Of a stretch of DNA of 64,000 nt, positions 45,446-57,152 are shown piece after piece. The position numbers were made by a program, and so were the translations under genes. This stretch comes from Distichodus sexfasciatus (lineage: Eukaryota > Chordata > Actinopteri > Characiformes > Distichodontidae): the NCBI GenBank assembly GCA_032718565.1, contig JAVGVS010000004.1:3052802-3116801 (forward strand), in the 5' to 3' direction. The notes under the pieces were generated by a model. That model saw nothing but the letters and a program-made list of their open reading frames with translations. It was not told the DNA's origin and made no database searches. Position 1 is the stretch's first letter. The number at the start of each line of letters is the position of its first letter.

Positions 45446-46570
45446 AAATGGTGTAACATTTTAATCTAATTTCATATAAGAAATACTGGATTTTGAAAAA
45501 GCAGATGACTTGAATATCTCAATTTGGGAAAAATCATTCTGGAATGACTGGGGTGATGTAAGGAAGAGCTTCTGGATCGAAAAATTAAAACATTAACGTT
45601 TTAAACTCGTGAAAGTGTGAACCATTCTTTCTGGAACTTTATCTTAGAAGGCTTATATCTGAGTAAATTAACTTCTCTTGTATCTTAGTCATTGGAAAAG
45701 ACAATCCTTCAAATTTCCCTTTTGTTTCAAGTTGTATCATGATATGGATTTAATATTTCTTACATGGCATTGCACATAGATGACAAAGACGACCGGGCTC
45801 CAGTTTGTACAAAGTTTAAAGAAGGCACATAGAATATACATATATACATAAACTATAACTATATAAACTATAACTTAGTTAATAAACTGTAAGCTGAATG
45901 TAGAAAATGAAAATTTTAGTTACATGAGGTATTTATAATGTGTGCAAATATTATGTAATCAAGTGGAGAAAACTACAACACTGTATAATGTACCTTTGAG
46001 CATTAAATGTGCATTAGATCTGCAGGAGTCTAATGTGAGCATACACAGACAATCTATTTAAAAAAAATAGCAATATCTCTAAGTGTTTAAATACAAATGT
46101 AGCAACAAGTGCATCATAAAACAGTGATGTGTAATGTCAAAGAATATGTAGTCTCTGTTACTGTGGTTATAACAGTTCAAATATAGATTCACATTTCTAC
46201 ACTTTTTAATCACAGTTGATATCAGTATCAAAAATATCGCAATCCACTATTTTCTCCCCAAATTGTTCAGTCCTGCACCGTGTCTCAATCTGCTAGTGTT
46301 TTGTTTTGTGTGTGTGTCTTTTGAAATATGAATTCCCTGATTTGAGTCCATCTGCTCGGCATGCTGACCTTCATGGGAAATGATGATATGTAGGGAAATA
46401 GCTGCGGGTGTGAACAGCTTTATGGCTGTCATTAACCTTTTAGCTGGGATTTTTACTCTTCCTCTGCACACTTCTCCACCTTCACATCAACCAGCAGCGC
46501 TCAAGTGGGGCCTCACGGCACCTCACAACATGTACGGGTTGAACATATGTTCTGTTTGTGTGTGTTGCAG

Positions 46571-46687
46571 CGCTGTGTGGTGGTGATGTTAAAGGGCCCA
46601 GCGGGGTCATTCTGTCTCCTGGGTTTCCTGAACTCTACCCTAACTCACTCAACTGCACCTGGACAGTGGAGGTCAGCCACGGCAAAG
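46571..46687 (+). CDS. csmd3: csmd3 exon 14: first half of CUB domain 6
   Basis: This 117-bp exon lies between GTGTGTTGCAG and GTACAC. It reads ALCGGDVKGPSGVILSPGFP, then ELYPNSLNCTWTVEVSHGK, then one base G. Both N-terminal CUB cysteines and an NCT sequon are present. It matches CSMD3 CUB 6 (ALCGGDVRGPSG and PNSLNCTWTVDVTHGKG). Long open frames that continue downstream from here are only the CT-repeat-rich intron read through. Confidence 0.95.
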
Positions 46688-46689
46688 GT

Positions 46690-46843
46690 ACACCTCTATC
46701 TCTTGTTCTGTTTTACTCTCTTAGTCTTGCTCTCTCATTCTCTCTGTCTCTCCCTTTCTCATTTTATTTGACTTTCTCATTCTGGTTCTGTCTTGTTTTA
46801 TATCTTTCTCTCATTCTATCATGCTCTTTCTCTTTCACTAGTT

Positions 46844-46883
<40 letters not shown>

Positions 46884-47110
46884 ATTCTATCTCTCTTGTT
46901 TTGCTTTTCGAATACTCCTTCACTCTCTTTTTTTCTCTACATCACTTTCATTTTCTCTCTCTCTCGTTCTATTTGGCGCTCACATTCTCATTCTCTCATT
47001 TTCTCATACTCTCTCATTCTATATCGCAGTCTCATTCTTTCTCTTATTCTGTCTTACTGTCATACTCTTTTATTTTCTCTCATTCTCTAATTCTCTCCCT
47101 CTCTCATATT
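46690..47110. repeat. Diverged CT/TTCTC polypyrimidine tract
   Basis: Over 400 bases of TCTCTC, CATTCTC and TTTCTC words on the + strand, directly after exon 14. Long open frames on it are low-complexity artefacts. Confidence 0.95.
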
Positions 47111-47364
47111 GCTATATTCTTCATATTGCTATATTCTTGCTTAACATTCTCCTCCAATATTAATAACCAAATGTTTGTTGGTAAAATGAAGTAAAAGTAT
47201 TAAAATATGTCCTGTAATGTATTTGGTCCCTTCTTCCTAATGCAGGATTGCACGCACAACACACACACCCTTTCTTTATGTTGTACTGGGCATCTACCTA
47301 ATTCAGATTTTAAACAACATCAAGCCTCTAATATTTCTTCATCCTCTTCTTATACTACTACTAC

Positions 47365-47473
47365 TAATTATTATATTATTATTATTATTATTATTTATTT
47401 TTACAACAACAAGAATGTTATTTCCAACACAACCTGATAATAATAATACACACAATAATAATAATAATAATAC

Positions 47474-47505
<32 letters not shown>
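47365..47505. repeat. TTA and AAT microsatellites
   Basis: (TTA)n at 47376-47400 followed by two AAT blocks ending at 47505, in opposite senses, so the single strand could fold back. Confidence 0.9.
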
Positions 47506-47510
<5 letters not shown>

Positions 47511-47969
47511 TACATCATGAAGGAAAAGAAAAGTCTCAGTCTCTTATTTGTGCTGTTTTTTCTGCTCCTAGAGCAAAATACACACACTTGCATGAGTATA
47601 CATTCTCACACACACAAACAGACTCCCCAGCCCTACATGCACACACACACCCTTCCTGACATCTAAGAGCTTGTCAAATAGTTCCCCGTACTATTAATAA
47701 CGAAATCTTTAAAAGCTGTTTTCCAGCTGACAGTCTGGATGTTGTTTTTATGCAATAAAGCCTTCGCCAAATCCGCTCACAGGTGGATTCAGTACTTATT
47801 TCTTTCTTTTTTTTCCTCCACCAGTATTCTTCTTTTTCCCTCCCCCGTTCTAAAAATACCCCATCCATAACATCTGCCGCAGGACTTTTTCGCCCCTTGG
47901 CAACAATCCTGGCTGTTGTATTTTTTTGTATAGTTTTTTATCTCCCCACGTCTCTCCTTTCCTGCTCAG

Positions 47970-48195
47970 GGGTGCAGTTCACGCTCCACGCGTTGCCCAC
48001 CTGGAGTGATCACCACGACTACCTGTTGCTGACGGAGAACGGCAGTTTGCATCGCCCCTTGCTCGCCTCTGACTGCCCCCCAGCGGCTCAAGTGCCTCTG
48101 TCAACGCCGGGCTCTCTACGCCAACTTCCGCCACCAGGCCATGCTTCATCTCTGACTTCTCCCATCTCCTTCCATGGCTTCAACTTCCTTCATGG
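47970..48195 (+). CDS. csmd3: csmd3 exon 15: second half of CUB domain 6, with several indels
   Basis: This exon lies between TCCTGCTCAG and GTGAGT. It begins GVQFTLHA and then DHHDYLLLTENGS, clearly the CSMD3 CUB 6 sequence. After that, matching stretches appear in changing frames: a piece like the NAGLY-NFR region near 48102-48130, one like FISDF near 48144-48160, and GFN near 48177-48185. Its length of 226 bp is not compatible with the phase needed by exon 16 (a multiple of 3; about 216 by comparison with human). I count at least four or five small indels. No in-frame stop interrupts the literal reading. It is either bad consensus sequence or a decaying exon; the neighbours are intact. Confidence 0.85.
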
Positions 48196-48429
48196 GTGAG
48201 TGGCCAGGCAAGGACAAAGCTGACAGATGCTCTGCTGGGATTTTTGTGTTCCCCTTTTTGAGCGTGTTTAATTAAAGGGACAGTTTGGTTTAAACACTGA
48301 TTGAGCTACGTTAGCATCTTTCTGGAGATTTTTTGGTATCTGTCCAAGTTAGCCGTTTTTAGATAATAACCGTACAAAGTCAACAATGCCAACAGTCAGT
48401 GGAAACGCATAGCAATTCATTGAACTGAA

Positions 48430-48500
48430 GTAAAATTACAGAGAGTTTGTGATTATTTGTCACTCTGAACACACCACAGCACAGCACGCAGTGCACTACA
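48430..48500 (-). repeat. S1 SINE tail fragment
   Basis: GATTATTTGTCACTCTGAAC followed by ACACCACAGCACAGCACGCA. Confidence 0.65.
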
Positions 48501-48577
48501 ATGAAGATGGAATAAGGACACAAAGGCACATTTATTTAACATTTATTTATTCATTCATTTTAATTTATTCATTTATT

Positions 48578-48800
48578 TGATTTGTCATTGTGAACACACC
48601 ATAGTACAGCAAAGCAGACAGTGCAAAACAATCAAATGTGCATTTGACCCATCCATGAAGGAGCGGTGGGCAACATTTTGGCAGTGCCCAGGGGACGGTA
48701 CTTTGCTCATGAATACCTTAGTGGTACCTTTACCGGTTACTTGAATCCATAACCCTCTGACAACGCGGCCAACTCCCTAACCATTACGCTACCATCTGCC
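48578..48800 (-). repeat. tRNA-derived SINE, S1 family
   Basis: On the + strand TTTGTCATTGTGAACACACC, then GACCCATCCATGAAGGAGCG, then TACCTTTACCGG and the inverted head CCATTACGCTACCATCTGCC. Confidence 0.75.
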
Positions 48801-49189
48801 CCCCAAAATTTAGGTAGTATTATTAGTCTTGTGCTGATTACTAATAAATGAAATGTAAGTTACTTATCATACCTTTCTGTAGTGAAAAGTAATTACTGTT
48901 ATTTATTACCTTTCATTAATAGGTAATATATTAATATTACTCAATGTAATAATACTACTTTTTCTTTAATATATATATATATTTTCTAATAATATTTTAC
49001 CAGTATGTATTGGCTAGATACATTATGAGTTCAGATTTTTTGTTTAAGTAACATGTTAGAGTAATGTGTTAATGTTGCATTACTTTTATATCAATTTAAG
49101 TTCAGCAGTTGTCACAGGCTTTGTCCGTCAGTTCTTGTCCCACTTGTCAGCTTCTGAATCTGCCTGTATAATTTTCAAATTGTGCTACA

Positions 49190-49510
49190 ACATGTACATT
49201 TACATTTACGGCATTCAGCAGATGCTCTTATCCAAAGTGATGTACAACAGTGCTGTGTAGTCCACAAGTGATCTTCAATCTGTAAAGCCAGACCTAAATC
49301 AACAACTTATCAAACAGTGTAAGAGAAATGTCAGAAGTTAGTGCTCAGACAACACGTTAATGGGTCAGGGTTTCTTTTAAATAGAAAAGCAAAGTGATTC
49401 TCCTTGAATAGATGTGTCTTCAGATGATGTTTGTAGACAGCAAGGGGCTGAATGGCAGGAAGAACTTCATTCTACTACTGGAGAGCCAAGACTAAAAAGA
49501 GGCTTGATAT
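49190..49510. repeat. Conserved-core fish interspersed repeat, long copy
   Basis: It starts ACATTTACATTTACGGCATT, then CAGCAGATGCTCTTATCCAA, and extends to TACTGGAGAGCCAAGACTAA. A piece of its distal end also appears at 63245-63410. Confidence 0.65.
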
Positions 49511-50697
49511 GTGTCTTGATATGATATGTCTTGATATGAAGTCGCCAAATTTCTGTATGGCTTTTGTGGAAAAATAAAATACAAAAATAAATATCAAGTA
49601 GAATATTGGCTGCAAAAGTGCATAGATATATTAATAACTATGAAAATGAATGTATTACCATGCCTATGATACCATGATTTTTATCATAAAGCTTCCAACA
49701 AAAATGGCAAAAATTTCCAACAATTTGAGCGCCATATATAGTCATAGAAGTACAGCAGGTAGAGGAATGTAAATCTGATTTACTTATTTGAACTTTATTT
49801 TTAACTAAGGTTAAGTAAACAGATTAGATGAAATTGTAAGTAAAAATGTTGTGGTTCTTCATGTTATTGAGGGAGCAATTGAGTCTTTTGAAGCTGATGC
49901 TTTCTGCCTTTGGTGTGTTCCAGCAGGGAAAGGTCAAGGTGAACAGTCAACAGGTTGTGTTGCTAGATTAACAAACACTTCGTCTTCTATGACACCAAGA
50001 AAGTCATGCTGAGTTTCTAGAAAGGAAGACAATTGGAGTTAAGAACTTAATGACTTTAAACTCTCCAGCGTTTTCCCCCTTATTTCGAATAGAATCGATG
50101 TAACATAGAGTAACATAGAGTCAGTTAGAGATGATGAACCTGACACATGTAAAAAATGTTGAATTGTATTTAGTCAGATGTTACATGCACAGGTATGTTT
50201 CCATTGACGATTAGCATGATTGTCTTTTTTGCAGCCTTTTTAGCGAGATCTCTAGGAACACGATAATATGTCTAGATTTGATTGTAGTCTGAACATAAGG
50301 CTTTGCAATCTGCAGAACCACAAGAGTGTGAAATTACCATCTGAGGTCCCCCAAATGTAGAGCTAGAATTATTAGCGAACTTCTTAAGCATTGACTGGAA
50401 CAGATAGCATGATGTCAAAATAGCTAGTTCTAGTTACAACACAGAACATTTGATGTTTCTATGATTTAATGTCAAAGTTATAATGTTAGTTTTACGAATA
50501 ACTACAATGGACTTCATCACTGCATCATTCAGTTGCTTTTTTAAGCAAGTGAATGTTGAAGCTTAAATTATTACTCATTTCCATTACAAATTATATAAGA
50601 TATAATATTATTATAAAAATGTTAATATTAAAAAATATTTATAATTAGTGCTATCTTTTAATTTTACTATTTTCACAAAGCTTGCTGAAATAGACTA

Positions 50698-50698
50698 A

Positions 50699-50758
<60 letters not shown>
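50698..50758. repeat. (ATT)n microsatellite
   Basis: About 20 ATT units, nearly pure. Confidence 0.97.
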
Positions 50759-51159
50759 CAAAGTGAGTTTTAACTGAGTGATTGTTTGTCATTAGCTAAA
50801 TGCCAAACAATTAGCCAAATGAGCTAAATGCTTTCCAGAACAGTGTGAAAGCATTTTTCATTGCTGTTATGTGTTTTATGGTGTGTAAATAGGCACTGCC
50901 GTTCAACCTGCATGCCTGACTGGGTTTATGTGCTTGTTCTCGTCAATGAATGTAAAGCAAATATTTTCCACTTGAAAAAGCTGAAGAGCTGCCAGTCACT
51001 TTTCACCACTTGGAAATGAAAAGGAAAATGAAAATCATTGTTTTTCATGGATTCATTGATTCAAGACCTAGGTTCTACAAACTGAGCATTTACAAACATT
51101 GCATTTTTCCACCATGAATATATGCATTAGAAAAATACATCATAAAATTGTAAGTAATT

Positions 51160-51412
51160 AAGTTCAAGTGAGTGATTATTTGTCATTGAGAACACAGCAC
51201 AGACCAGCACACAGTGCACCACAGTGAAATACGGCCTCTGCATATGCCCCTCTGTGCAGTGGGCGGCTGACATGCAGATCTCGGGAGCAGTGCTTGCGGA
51301 CGGATCCATGCTCATGAGTACCTCCGTGGTACCTTTACCAGTTCGGGACTTGAACCAGTGACTGTCCAATCATGGGGCCAACTCGCTAACCATTGCGCTA
51401 CCAATTGCTCAA
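51160..51412 (-). repeat. tRNA-derived SINE, S1 family, near full length
   Basis: On the + strand AGTGATTATTTGTCATTGAG, then CAGTGGGCGGCTGACATGCA, GGTACCTTTACCAGTTCGGG and CTAACCATTGCGCTACCAAT. Confidence 0.8.
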
Positions 51413-53634
51413 CTTAATAGTAACTGTAACAAGTTCAACTAGCCTTTATTATTCCATTCTTAATGTAATGTAAGATGAAGATTAAAGAAGTATGAAATGT
51501 TCAATTCTGCATGAGAACCCTGACACAGTTGTCAAGATGTTAACCTTGCTCAAGACATGTTTAGTCTTTTTGTGCAAATTGTTGCCACATCGGTTTCCTG
51601 TGTAATGATGGACATTCAGGAAATGAGTGTTATGTAATAGAAAAATAATGATAAACTGTGTTGGTTGGTGTTCGTAATTCAGCTCCAGCAGCATTACAGT
51701 AGTTTCTCATCAGAACACATCTTTTAAGACACTGACAGATGAGCGGAGAATTATTATTTTTCACAACATTTTGGGATGTTCCAGGGCGTATACCTTCTGA
51801 TGTGGGTGTGTCTCAAGAGCAATGTGCTAGGCGTGGTCACCTGTCAGTCAAGTTAAACGATGAATAGTAGCAGAAAAAAAGGGAATGTTTGAGACAGGGC
51901 AATGTAATGTATTTACAACTTCACATCACTAATTCCTACATTTACTTAAGACAGCCTAAGACAGCATATAGTTCAGGTTTTGGTCCTGAACTAATTGACG
52001 CAAGCTTTGTGTAGTTGCGAATCACTGGGATGCTGTCATGAAAGATTTCTTTATTTATTAAAGAGACATGAATGTTTCATAATGTGTTTAACGGAGGGGG
52101 AGAGGGCAAAAAAATCAAAGGAGATTCTCCAGCCAAATCCCAGAGTTCAGTGCTCAAAGTTGTTCCTGTAGGGGTTAAATGCTATTCACTCCGTCGCCAG
52201 CTTTTCACCTACAAACTTGTATCTGGACGATAAGGTGCAGTGTTTATATACCGCCAAGCCTCATGAACCAGCATTGGTGATAAAAGGTAATCAATTTGTG
52301 ACAGGTCGAGCAACGTCTTCTCCGACCCTCTCCGGCTGGGTACTTATCGCCGGCGCCGGAGACCTCCTGGACTGGATTTGAGCCTGAGCCTCCGACTGAT
52401 ACAGAAATCCAGCTCGGGGTCTCTGAGTTCCGCAAAGCCCCACGATCCCTACTGGATCATGCCACAAAGGATCTTGGCACAACGAGAGAACTGCCAGGAG
52501 TTAAACTTGGCCTTGGAGCAGTGGAAGAGGCTTATCTAATGTAGAAAGGTGGGATAAGAACCCCCCTAAAAATGCAGTCTTGAGAGAGAAAGGTCCCGGA
52601 AAGTCAGGGAGCTTAAAGGCATGGAAATCCTCGTTTAACCTTCCACATTTGCATTTGTCGCCAAACGTTGCTTGCTGATAAAAAAGCTTCTTTTTGAAAA
52701 GAAGGGACTTATTGGGCTTAAGGATCTTTCCTCCTTCTTGTTTTTTCTAGAGGACACTGTAAGGGTCAGAAACATGAGTGGCAACTGCGGGGGATCTGGC
52801 AACAGTTGTCAGGAATCTGCGCTTACTGTACGACAATTAAAACTGCGGCACTCATGAATACGCATAAGGCCCACCCGCGGGGGAGGGACTGTGTATTTGC
52901 ATAATATAGATCGCACGATTGAAGGCGGGCACTGACCTTTTGCCGCTATTAAATATTGATGCCGTCGACGTGGATCACACGTGTTCGAGCATAATGTGCG
53001 AGGTGATCACCCGGGACACCGACGACTTTTTTCCCCCCACGTTTTTTTTTTTTGGCCGTGGGGAAGGAAATCGATTGACGTGGGCGGCGACTCTGTTTGT
53101 CGTGATAACTCAGGAGCCGGATTAGGAATGCCAGGCATGAGCAAGTTTGCTTTCAGAAAATGAAAAGGAGCGGGTGCGGGTGTTGGTGTGAGGGGCGAGG
53201 CCGGGCACCCGGCAGATGCTCGTCGCTCCACGATGACGCACGCTTGGCAGACGCTGAGCCACCGGGGCCAGGAAAACGTCTCGGATGTCCGCAGGAGCCC
53301 CGCAGGCGCTGCGAAGCACAGCTGTGGTCTTATGATGCTAAATCCCCTATTCTCTTGTGGCTTATGCTTAGCTGTATACATTAGGGCCGCCTGAGCGCTG
53401 TAGCACCAGATTCGCTAGCCCCGGGGTTATCTCATGACTCATCAGAGAAAGCAATGGATGGTATTGTGGCAATGTGCAAGGGGTCACTTGCCAGGAACTG
53501 GTGGTGTGTGTTCTGCTGCTATGAGTGTATAAGCCATTAATGTTTCTGGAAAGGAAAGCGGTTGTTCTAGAGTTAAACACAATATAATGTCAACTGTGAT
53601 TCATTTTGATGCCAACACCAACTCAGTCCCCATC

Positions 53635-53860
53635 TTTTTGGAGCAGTTGGTAGTATAACAGTTAGGGCGTTTGCCCTGTGATTGAGTTCGAATCCCAGGA
53701 CTGGCAAGGTAACGCCCCAAGCACTGCTCCCTGGACACTGCCCTTGTCAGCCCATGAGTCAAGTGCAGAGGTCACAGGTCACAGTTGGTTGTGGTGCACT
53801 GTGTGCTATGCTGTGTTCACAATGACAAATAATCACTCTCTTTCACTTGACACCCAGAGC
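53635..53860 (+). repeat. tRNA-derived SINE, S1 family, near full length
   Basis: The head TAGTATAACAGTTAGGGCGT with B-box GTTCGAATCCCAGGACT, and the tail GTTCACAATGACAAATAATC followed by ACTCTCTTTCACTTGA, the least diverged S1 tail in the window. Confidence 0.8.
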
Positions 53861-54410
53861 CACTTTTATTGTTATATAACAGCAAACACGTTATTAAGAG
53901 ACTAAAGATTAAATGAAACAAGTACCCTTCTATTGGCACTGCCCCAAAAAACATCCTATTGAGTACTTGGTGTTCATGTACTAGAGGGTAAAGTACAGTG
54001 TAGTTTTCTCATTATAGAATCACCATTTTATTTTTCTTTCTCACACCTGAGAGTTCTGCAGGCTTCCACATGAGCAAACCACATTTTTGGATTCTGATTT
54101 GTACCATGCCATTTGTCGCCAAATGCAATGATGGCACAAACACCAACTTAACAAGTAAAGACAGCTCTGTAAACCGCTCCGGGAGCAAAACTGGCGCTCT
54201 CCATGGTGCTGACTGAGTTCCATGATTGCTGTCCATGGTCCTGACTGACTTCGGCAATCACCTGTTTTGCTGCTGGAGTGGCTTAAGAATGGCTGCCATG
54301 CAGAGGTGGGCAACTTCATTACTTAAGTGAAAGTACAGATACCAGTAGTCAAGTGTTACTCCAATACAAGTGAAAGTCGTACAGTCAAATTTTTACTTAA
54401 GTTAAAGTGT

Positions 54411-54755
54411 GATGTACTCATTCATTCCTTTTCTGAACCGCTGTATCCCAACTGGGGTCGTGGGGGGGCCGGAGCCTATCCCGGGAACTGACAGGCGCAA
54501 GGCGGGGACCAACCCTGGGCAGGCTCACGCACTCACACAGTCACACTCACATTCACAGGGCCAATTTAGACTCACCAATTAACCTACATTACATGCCTTT
54601 CGACTGTGGGAGGAAACTGGAGCACCCGGAGAAAACCCACACGAACATGGGTAGAGCATGCAAACTCCACAAAGAAAGTCCCCGGGGTTCGAACCCAGGA
54701 CCTTCTCGTTGTGAGGCGGCAGCGTTAACCTCTGCGCCACCGTGCTACCCAGTTT
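54411..54755 (-). repeat. V-SINE-like element inserted in the MITE
   Basis: The minus-strand head GCACGGTGGCGCAGAGGTTA with B-box GGTTCGAACCC, the core region with TTTCCTCCCACAGTCGAAAG, and a tail ending ATGAATGAG. Host MITE sequence GATGTACT/GAAGTACT lies at both sides as a likely TSD. Confidence 0.8.
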
Positions 54756-54859
54756 GAAGTACTTGCTTTAAAAATACTTATAGTATTATAGTAGGATTAA
54801 AAGTACATCATCTTTCACCACATTGTTACATTATTGCCACAACACTTACAACACCTAAT

Positions 54860-55592
54860 TAGGGCTGCAACAAATGACTATTTTTGTTATCGAGTAATCT
54901 ATCAATTATTTTATCGATTAATCGAGTAATTGGATTAAAAAATTTAAATAAAAAAGACAATACATTTGCTTATTCTACTGTGAGTAGAAGTTAGTCATAT
55001 ATGCTTTATGTTGTTGTATTCAATTGAAAATTTCACCACTTCACCAATTTGGCCAATAAAATGAGTTGCTTTTGGCCTTTCTGGAAGAGAACTGCATTTC
55101 CCACAATCCCCCGTGCACACCTCGGAGCCGTGTCCCAATAAAGGGTTCAGCACATTCCGGAACGAACTATGAAAAAAAATCGAAAATCTCAATAATGGCG
55201 GTATTGTGGTTATTTATCAGCTAAAATATGTGTTTTGTCTGTAATAAAGGGGACGTTTTGATGGAAACAGAGCGTTTTAGCGAGTAATGGCGCTTACAAA
55301 CAGCGCGCGTGTTTACATCGCAAAAAATTTCATTTATGCGTTTTTATGCATTTACTTCTGGTTTGTGCACGGAATATCTCACAAATACGTTCACATACGG
55401 AGGGATCTATTCTCGCCTTGATCGCGCCACTGAAAATATTGTGCGTCATTAATAAGCATCTGTGTGAACACAAGCAGCGCATGCTGTAGCGATTTAAATG
55501 ACTTAAACAAAGCTTCGATTCTAGAAAAAATTGCCTTGACTGTTTTTTGTAATCGAATTATTCGAGTTATTCGAATTATCGTTTTAGCTCTA
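54860..55592. mobile_element. hAT-like non-autonomous transposon, 733 bp, with exact TSD
   Basis: It starts TAGGGCTGCAACAAATGAC and ends GTTTTAGCTCTA (inverted TAGAGCTAAAAC). The flanking CACCTAAT occurs exactly at 54852-54859 and 55593-55600, an 8-bp TSD. Removing the element and one copy restores the sequence of the sister MITE near 10630. The GATTAATCGAG-rich left end is a known fish hAT-type end. No transposase frame. Confidence 0.9.
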
Positions 55593-56415
55593 CACCTAAT
55601 GCTTCTTACTAGCTTCTAGAACCTATAGAATAAGGAATTGGTAGAATGTTACAGAATAAAACACAACCTGAACTGACAAAGAAAACCAGTCATTAGTTAA
55701 TTTTTTTTATTAATTGTGACTACACACCCCCACAAAACAGCATGGTAGTGTTGTGACACCACTCTGGCAGTGTGTACACACATATGTGTTATTCAGGAGG
55801 ACAGTGCAATAGCTGTAAATGCTGCCTGCTCAGAAAATAAAATTAACATTCCAACCTGCTTAAAACCCAGTTCTACACCTCTAGCTCATGACTTTCCAAC
55901 AGGAACAATGTTTTAATCATGACAATAAACCGCAGGACTGTCTGAACTTGGTTTTCTAGTTCCAGTCTACAGGTGTGATTTAACCCTACTGATTACTGAT
56001 AGACTGTCACCTGCGAAACAACCAATCACATTTAAGCAGAGGGGGAATAACATCCACTATATCCACAGATATTTAAAGTAACAAGTAACGAGAACCTTGA
56101 TAGAAATGTAGTGAAGTGAAAAGTACAGTATTTGTCTTCCAAATGTACTGTAGTGAAGTGAAAGTCATAAGTTTCCAAAAAATATATACTACTCAAGTGA
56201 ACTACAGATGCTCAAAAACAGTACTTAAGTACACTACTCAAGTAAAAGTACTTTGTTACTGTCTACCTCTGCTGCCAGGGGTGCAGAATACTATACTAAT
56301 TAACTCTTGATATGTTTATAAGTTTGCATTTTAGAGCAAAGAATGGAAGATCGGATGCAGTTGAACCTGATCAGACAAGCTGATGGACCATCCCACTCTT
56401 TATTTCACATTTTAG

Positions 56416-56604
56416 AGTACGACCTGGAGCCATGCGAGGATCCGGGCATGCCACAGTTTGGCCGCCACACGGGGGGCAGCTTCGGCATCGGCGACTTGCT
56501 GGCCTTCTCGTGCTACCCAGGCTACCGGCTGCAGGGGCCACGGACCATCACGTGTTTGGGAGGCGGACGGCGCACGTGGAGCGCCCCTCTGCCAAGGTGT
56601 GTGG
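56416..56604 (+). CDS. csmd3: csmd3 exon 16: complete Sushi domain 6
   Basis: This 189-bp phase 1-1 exon lies between TTCACATTTTAG and GTACGT. It reads EYDLEPCEDPGMPQFGRHTG, then GSFGIGDLLAFSCYPGYRLQ, GPRTITCLGGGRRTWSAPLP and RCV. Four Sushi cysteines and CLGGGRR-WSAPLPRCV, shared with CSMD3, are present. The requirement for one carried-over base at its start is what shows that exon 15 is out of frame. Local GC is high relative to the flanks. Confidence 0.96.
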
Positions 56605-57152
56605 GTACGTGGTCAGCTGCTTTCATTCACTTGCTCGTCTCAGCTCCGGCTGTCCCTTCGCAAGTTGCATCAGAGCCTGGGCAAAGTCGGACACTCGCAT
56701 CAAACCAAAGAGGGGGAGGCAGCAGACGTACAAGGAGGGGTTGACAAATTGACGGCTGGCGACAGAAATGTCAGTGTTGAGACTTGTAGGCCTCAGGCAG
56801 CCTTCACTCTCCCTGTCTAAAAGTTCTTTCAAAAGACGACAACATACGGATGTTGGGTCAGGGCAGCTGTAGAGATGTTGTTACGTGCAAAAATGGCAAC
56901 CTAGAGGCCATTATAAGTCAGGGCTGAGAACTCTGTGTCAAACTGTCTGACGACATAAATGCAACTTGCGAATGGCACTGTCGTGTACCCTATTGGAAAC
57001 GGTGTGCATGGAATGTTTTCTGCGTCCTTTAGCCCTAGACACCGTTTCAATTTTGTTTCTTTCAGAGACACCTTTATTGTAAATTTTCCTGTACCATACT
57101 TCCCTCTGATGTTTGGCTCTGTTCTTCTGTGTGGTTCTCTTTGTCCCCTCAG
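56605..57152 (+). other. csmd3 intron 16 (short)
   Basis: This 548-bp intron has no recognisable repeat. It ends in CTTTGTCCCCTCAG. Open frames that extend from exon 16 into it are read-through. Confidence 0.7.

Larger units (their letters stand above)
43533..46570 (+). other. csmd3 intron 13
   Basis: This 3.0-kb intron holds a long (GT)n tract (44460-44547), a second copy of the telomere-like-motif repeat (44790-45060) and a partial S2 SINE head (45355-45445). Other parts show nothing I recognise. Confidence 0.75.
46688..47969 (+). other. csmd3 intron 14
   Basis: This 1.3-kb intron is mostly simple sequence: a diverged CT/TTCTC tract (46690-47110), TTA and AAT microsatellites (47365-47505) and CA-rich tracts (47575-47655). 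The only unique-looking part is 47660-47960, which leads into the acceptor CCTGCTCAG. Confidence 0.75.
54301..56271. mobile_element. MITE (CAGAGGTGGGCA family) interrupted by other insertions
   Basis: Its ends CAGAGGTGGGCAACTTC and CTGTCTACCTCTG match the intact 547-bp element at 10424-10970 in order along its length. The flanking CTGCCATG (54293-54300) and CTGCCAGG (56272-56279) form an 8-bp TSD with one mismatch. A V-SINE and a hAT-like element are inserted, and a further ~340-bp segment (about 55725-56065) has no counterpart in the intact copy. Confidence 0.8.
48196..56415 (+). other. csmd3 intron 15 (8.2 kb)
   Basis: Contents: minus-strand S1 SINE pieces (48430-48500, 48578-48800), a conserved-core fish repeat (49190-49510), an (ATT)n microsatellite (50698-50758), a minus-strand S1 (51160-51412), a + strand S1 (53635-53860) and a nested transposon composite (54293-56279). 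The block 52860-53330 is GC-rich and repeat-free. 49550-50690 and 51420-52850 show nothing recognisable. Confidence 0.75.

Noticed and set aside
46558..47194. Open frames of 133 and 201 codons
   Set aside because: They are the CUB 6 exon running into a CT-repeat intron, or the repeat alone; the peptides are low-complexity Ser/Leu/Phe.
47783..48199. 138-codon frame covering exon 15, as a possible novel gene
   Set aside because: The first third of the exon is clearly CSMD3 and the rest matches CSMD3 in shifted frames, so the continuous frame is chance after indels.
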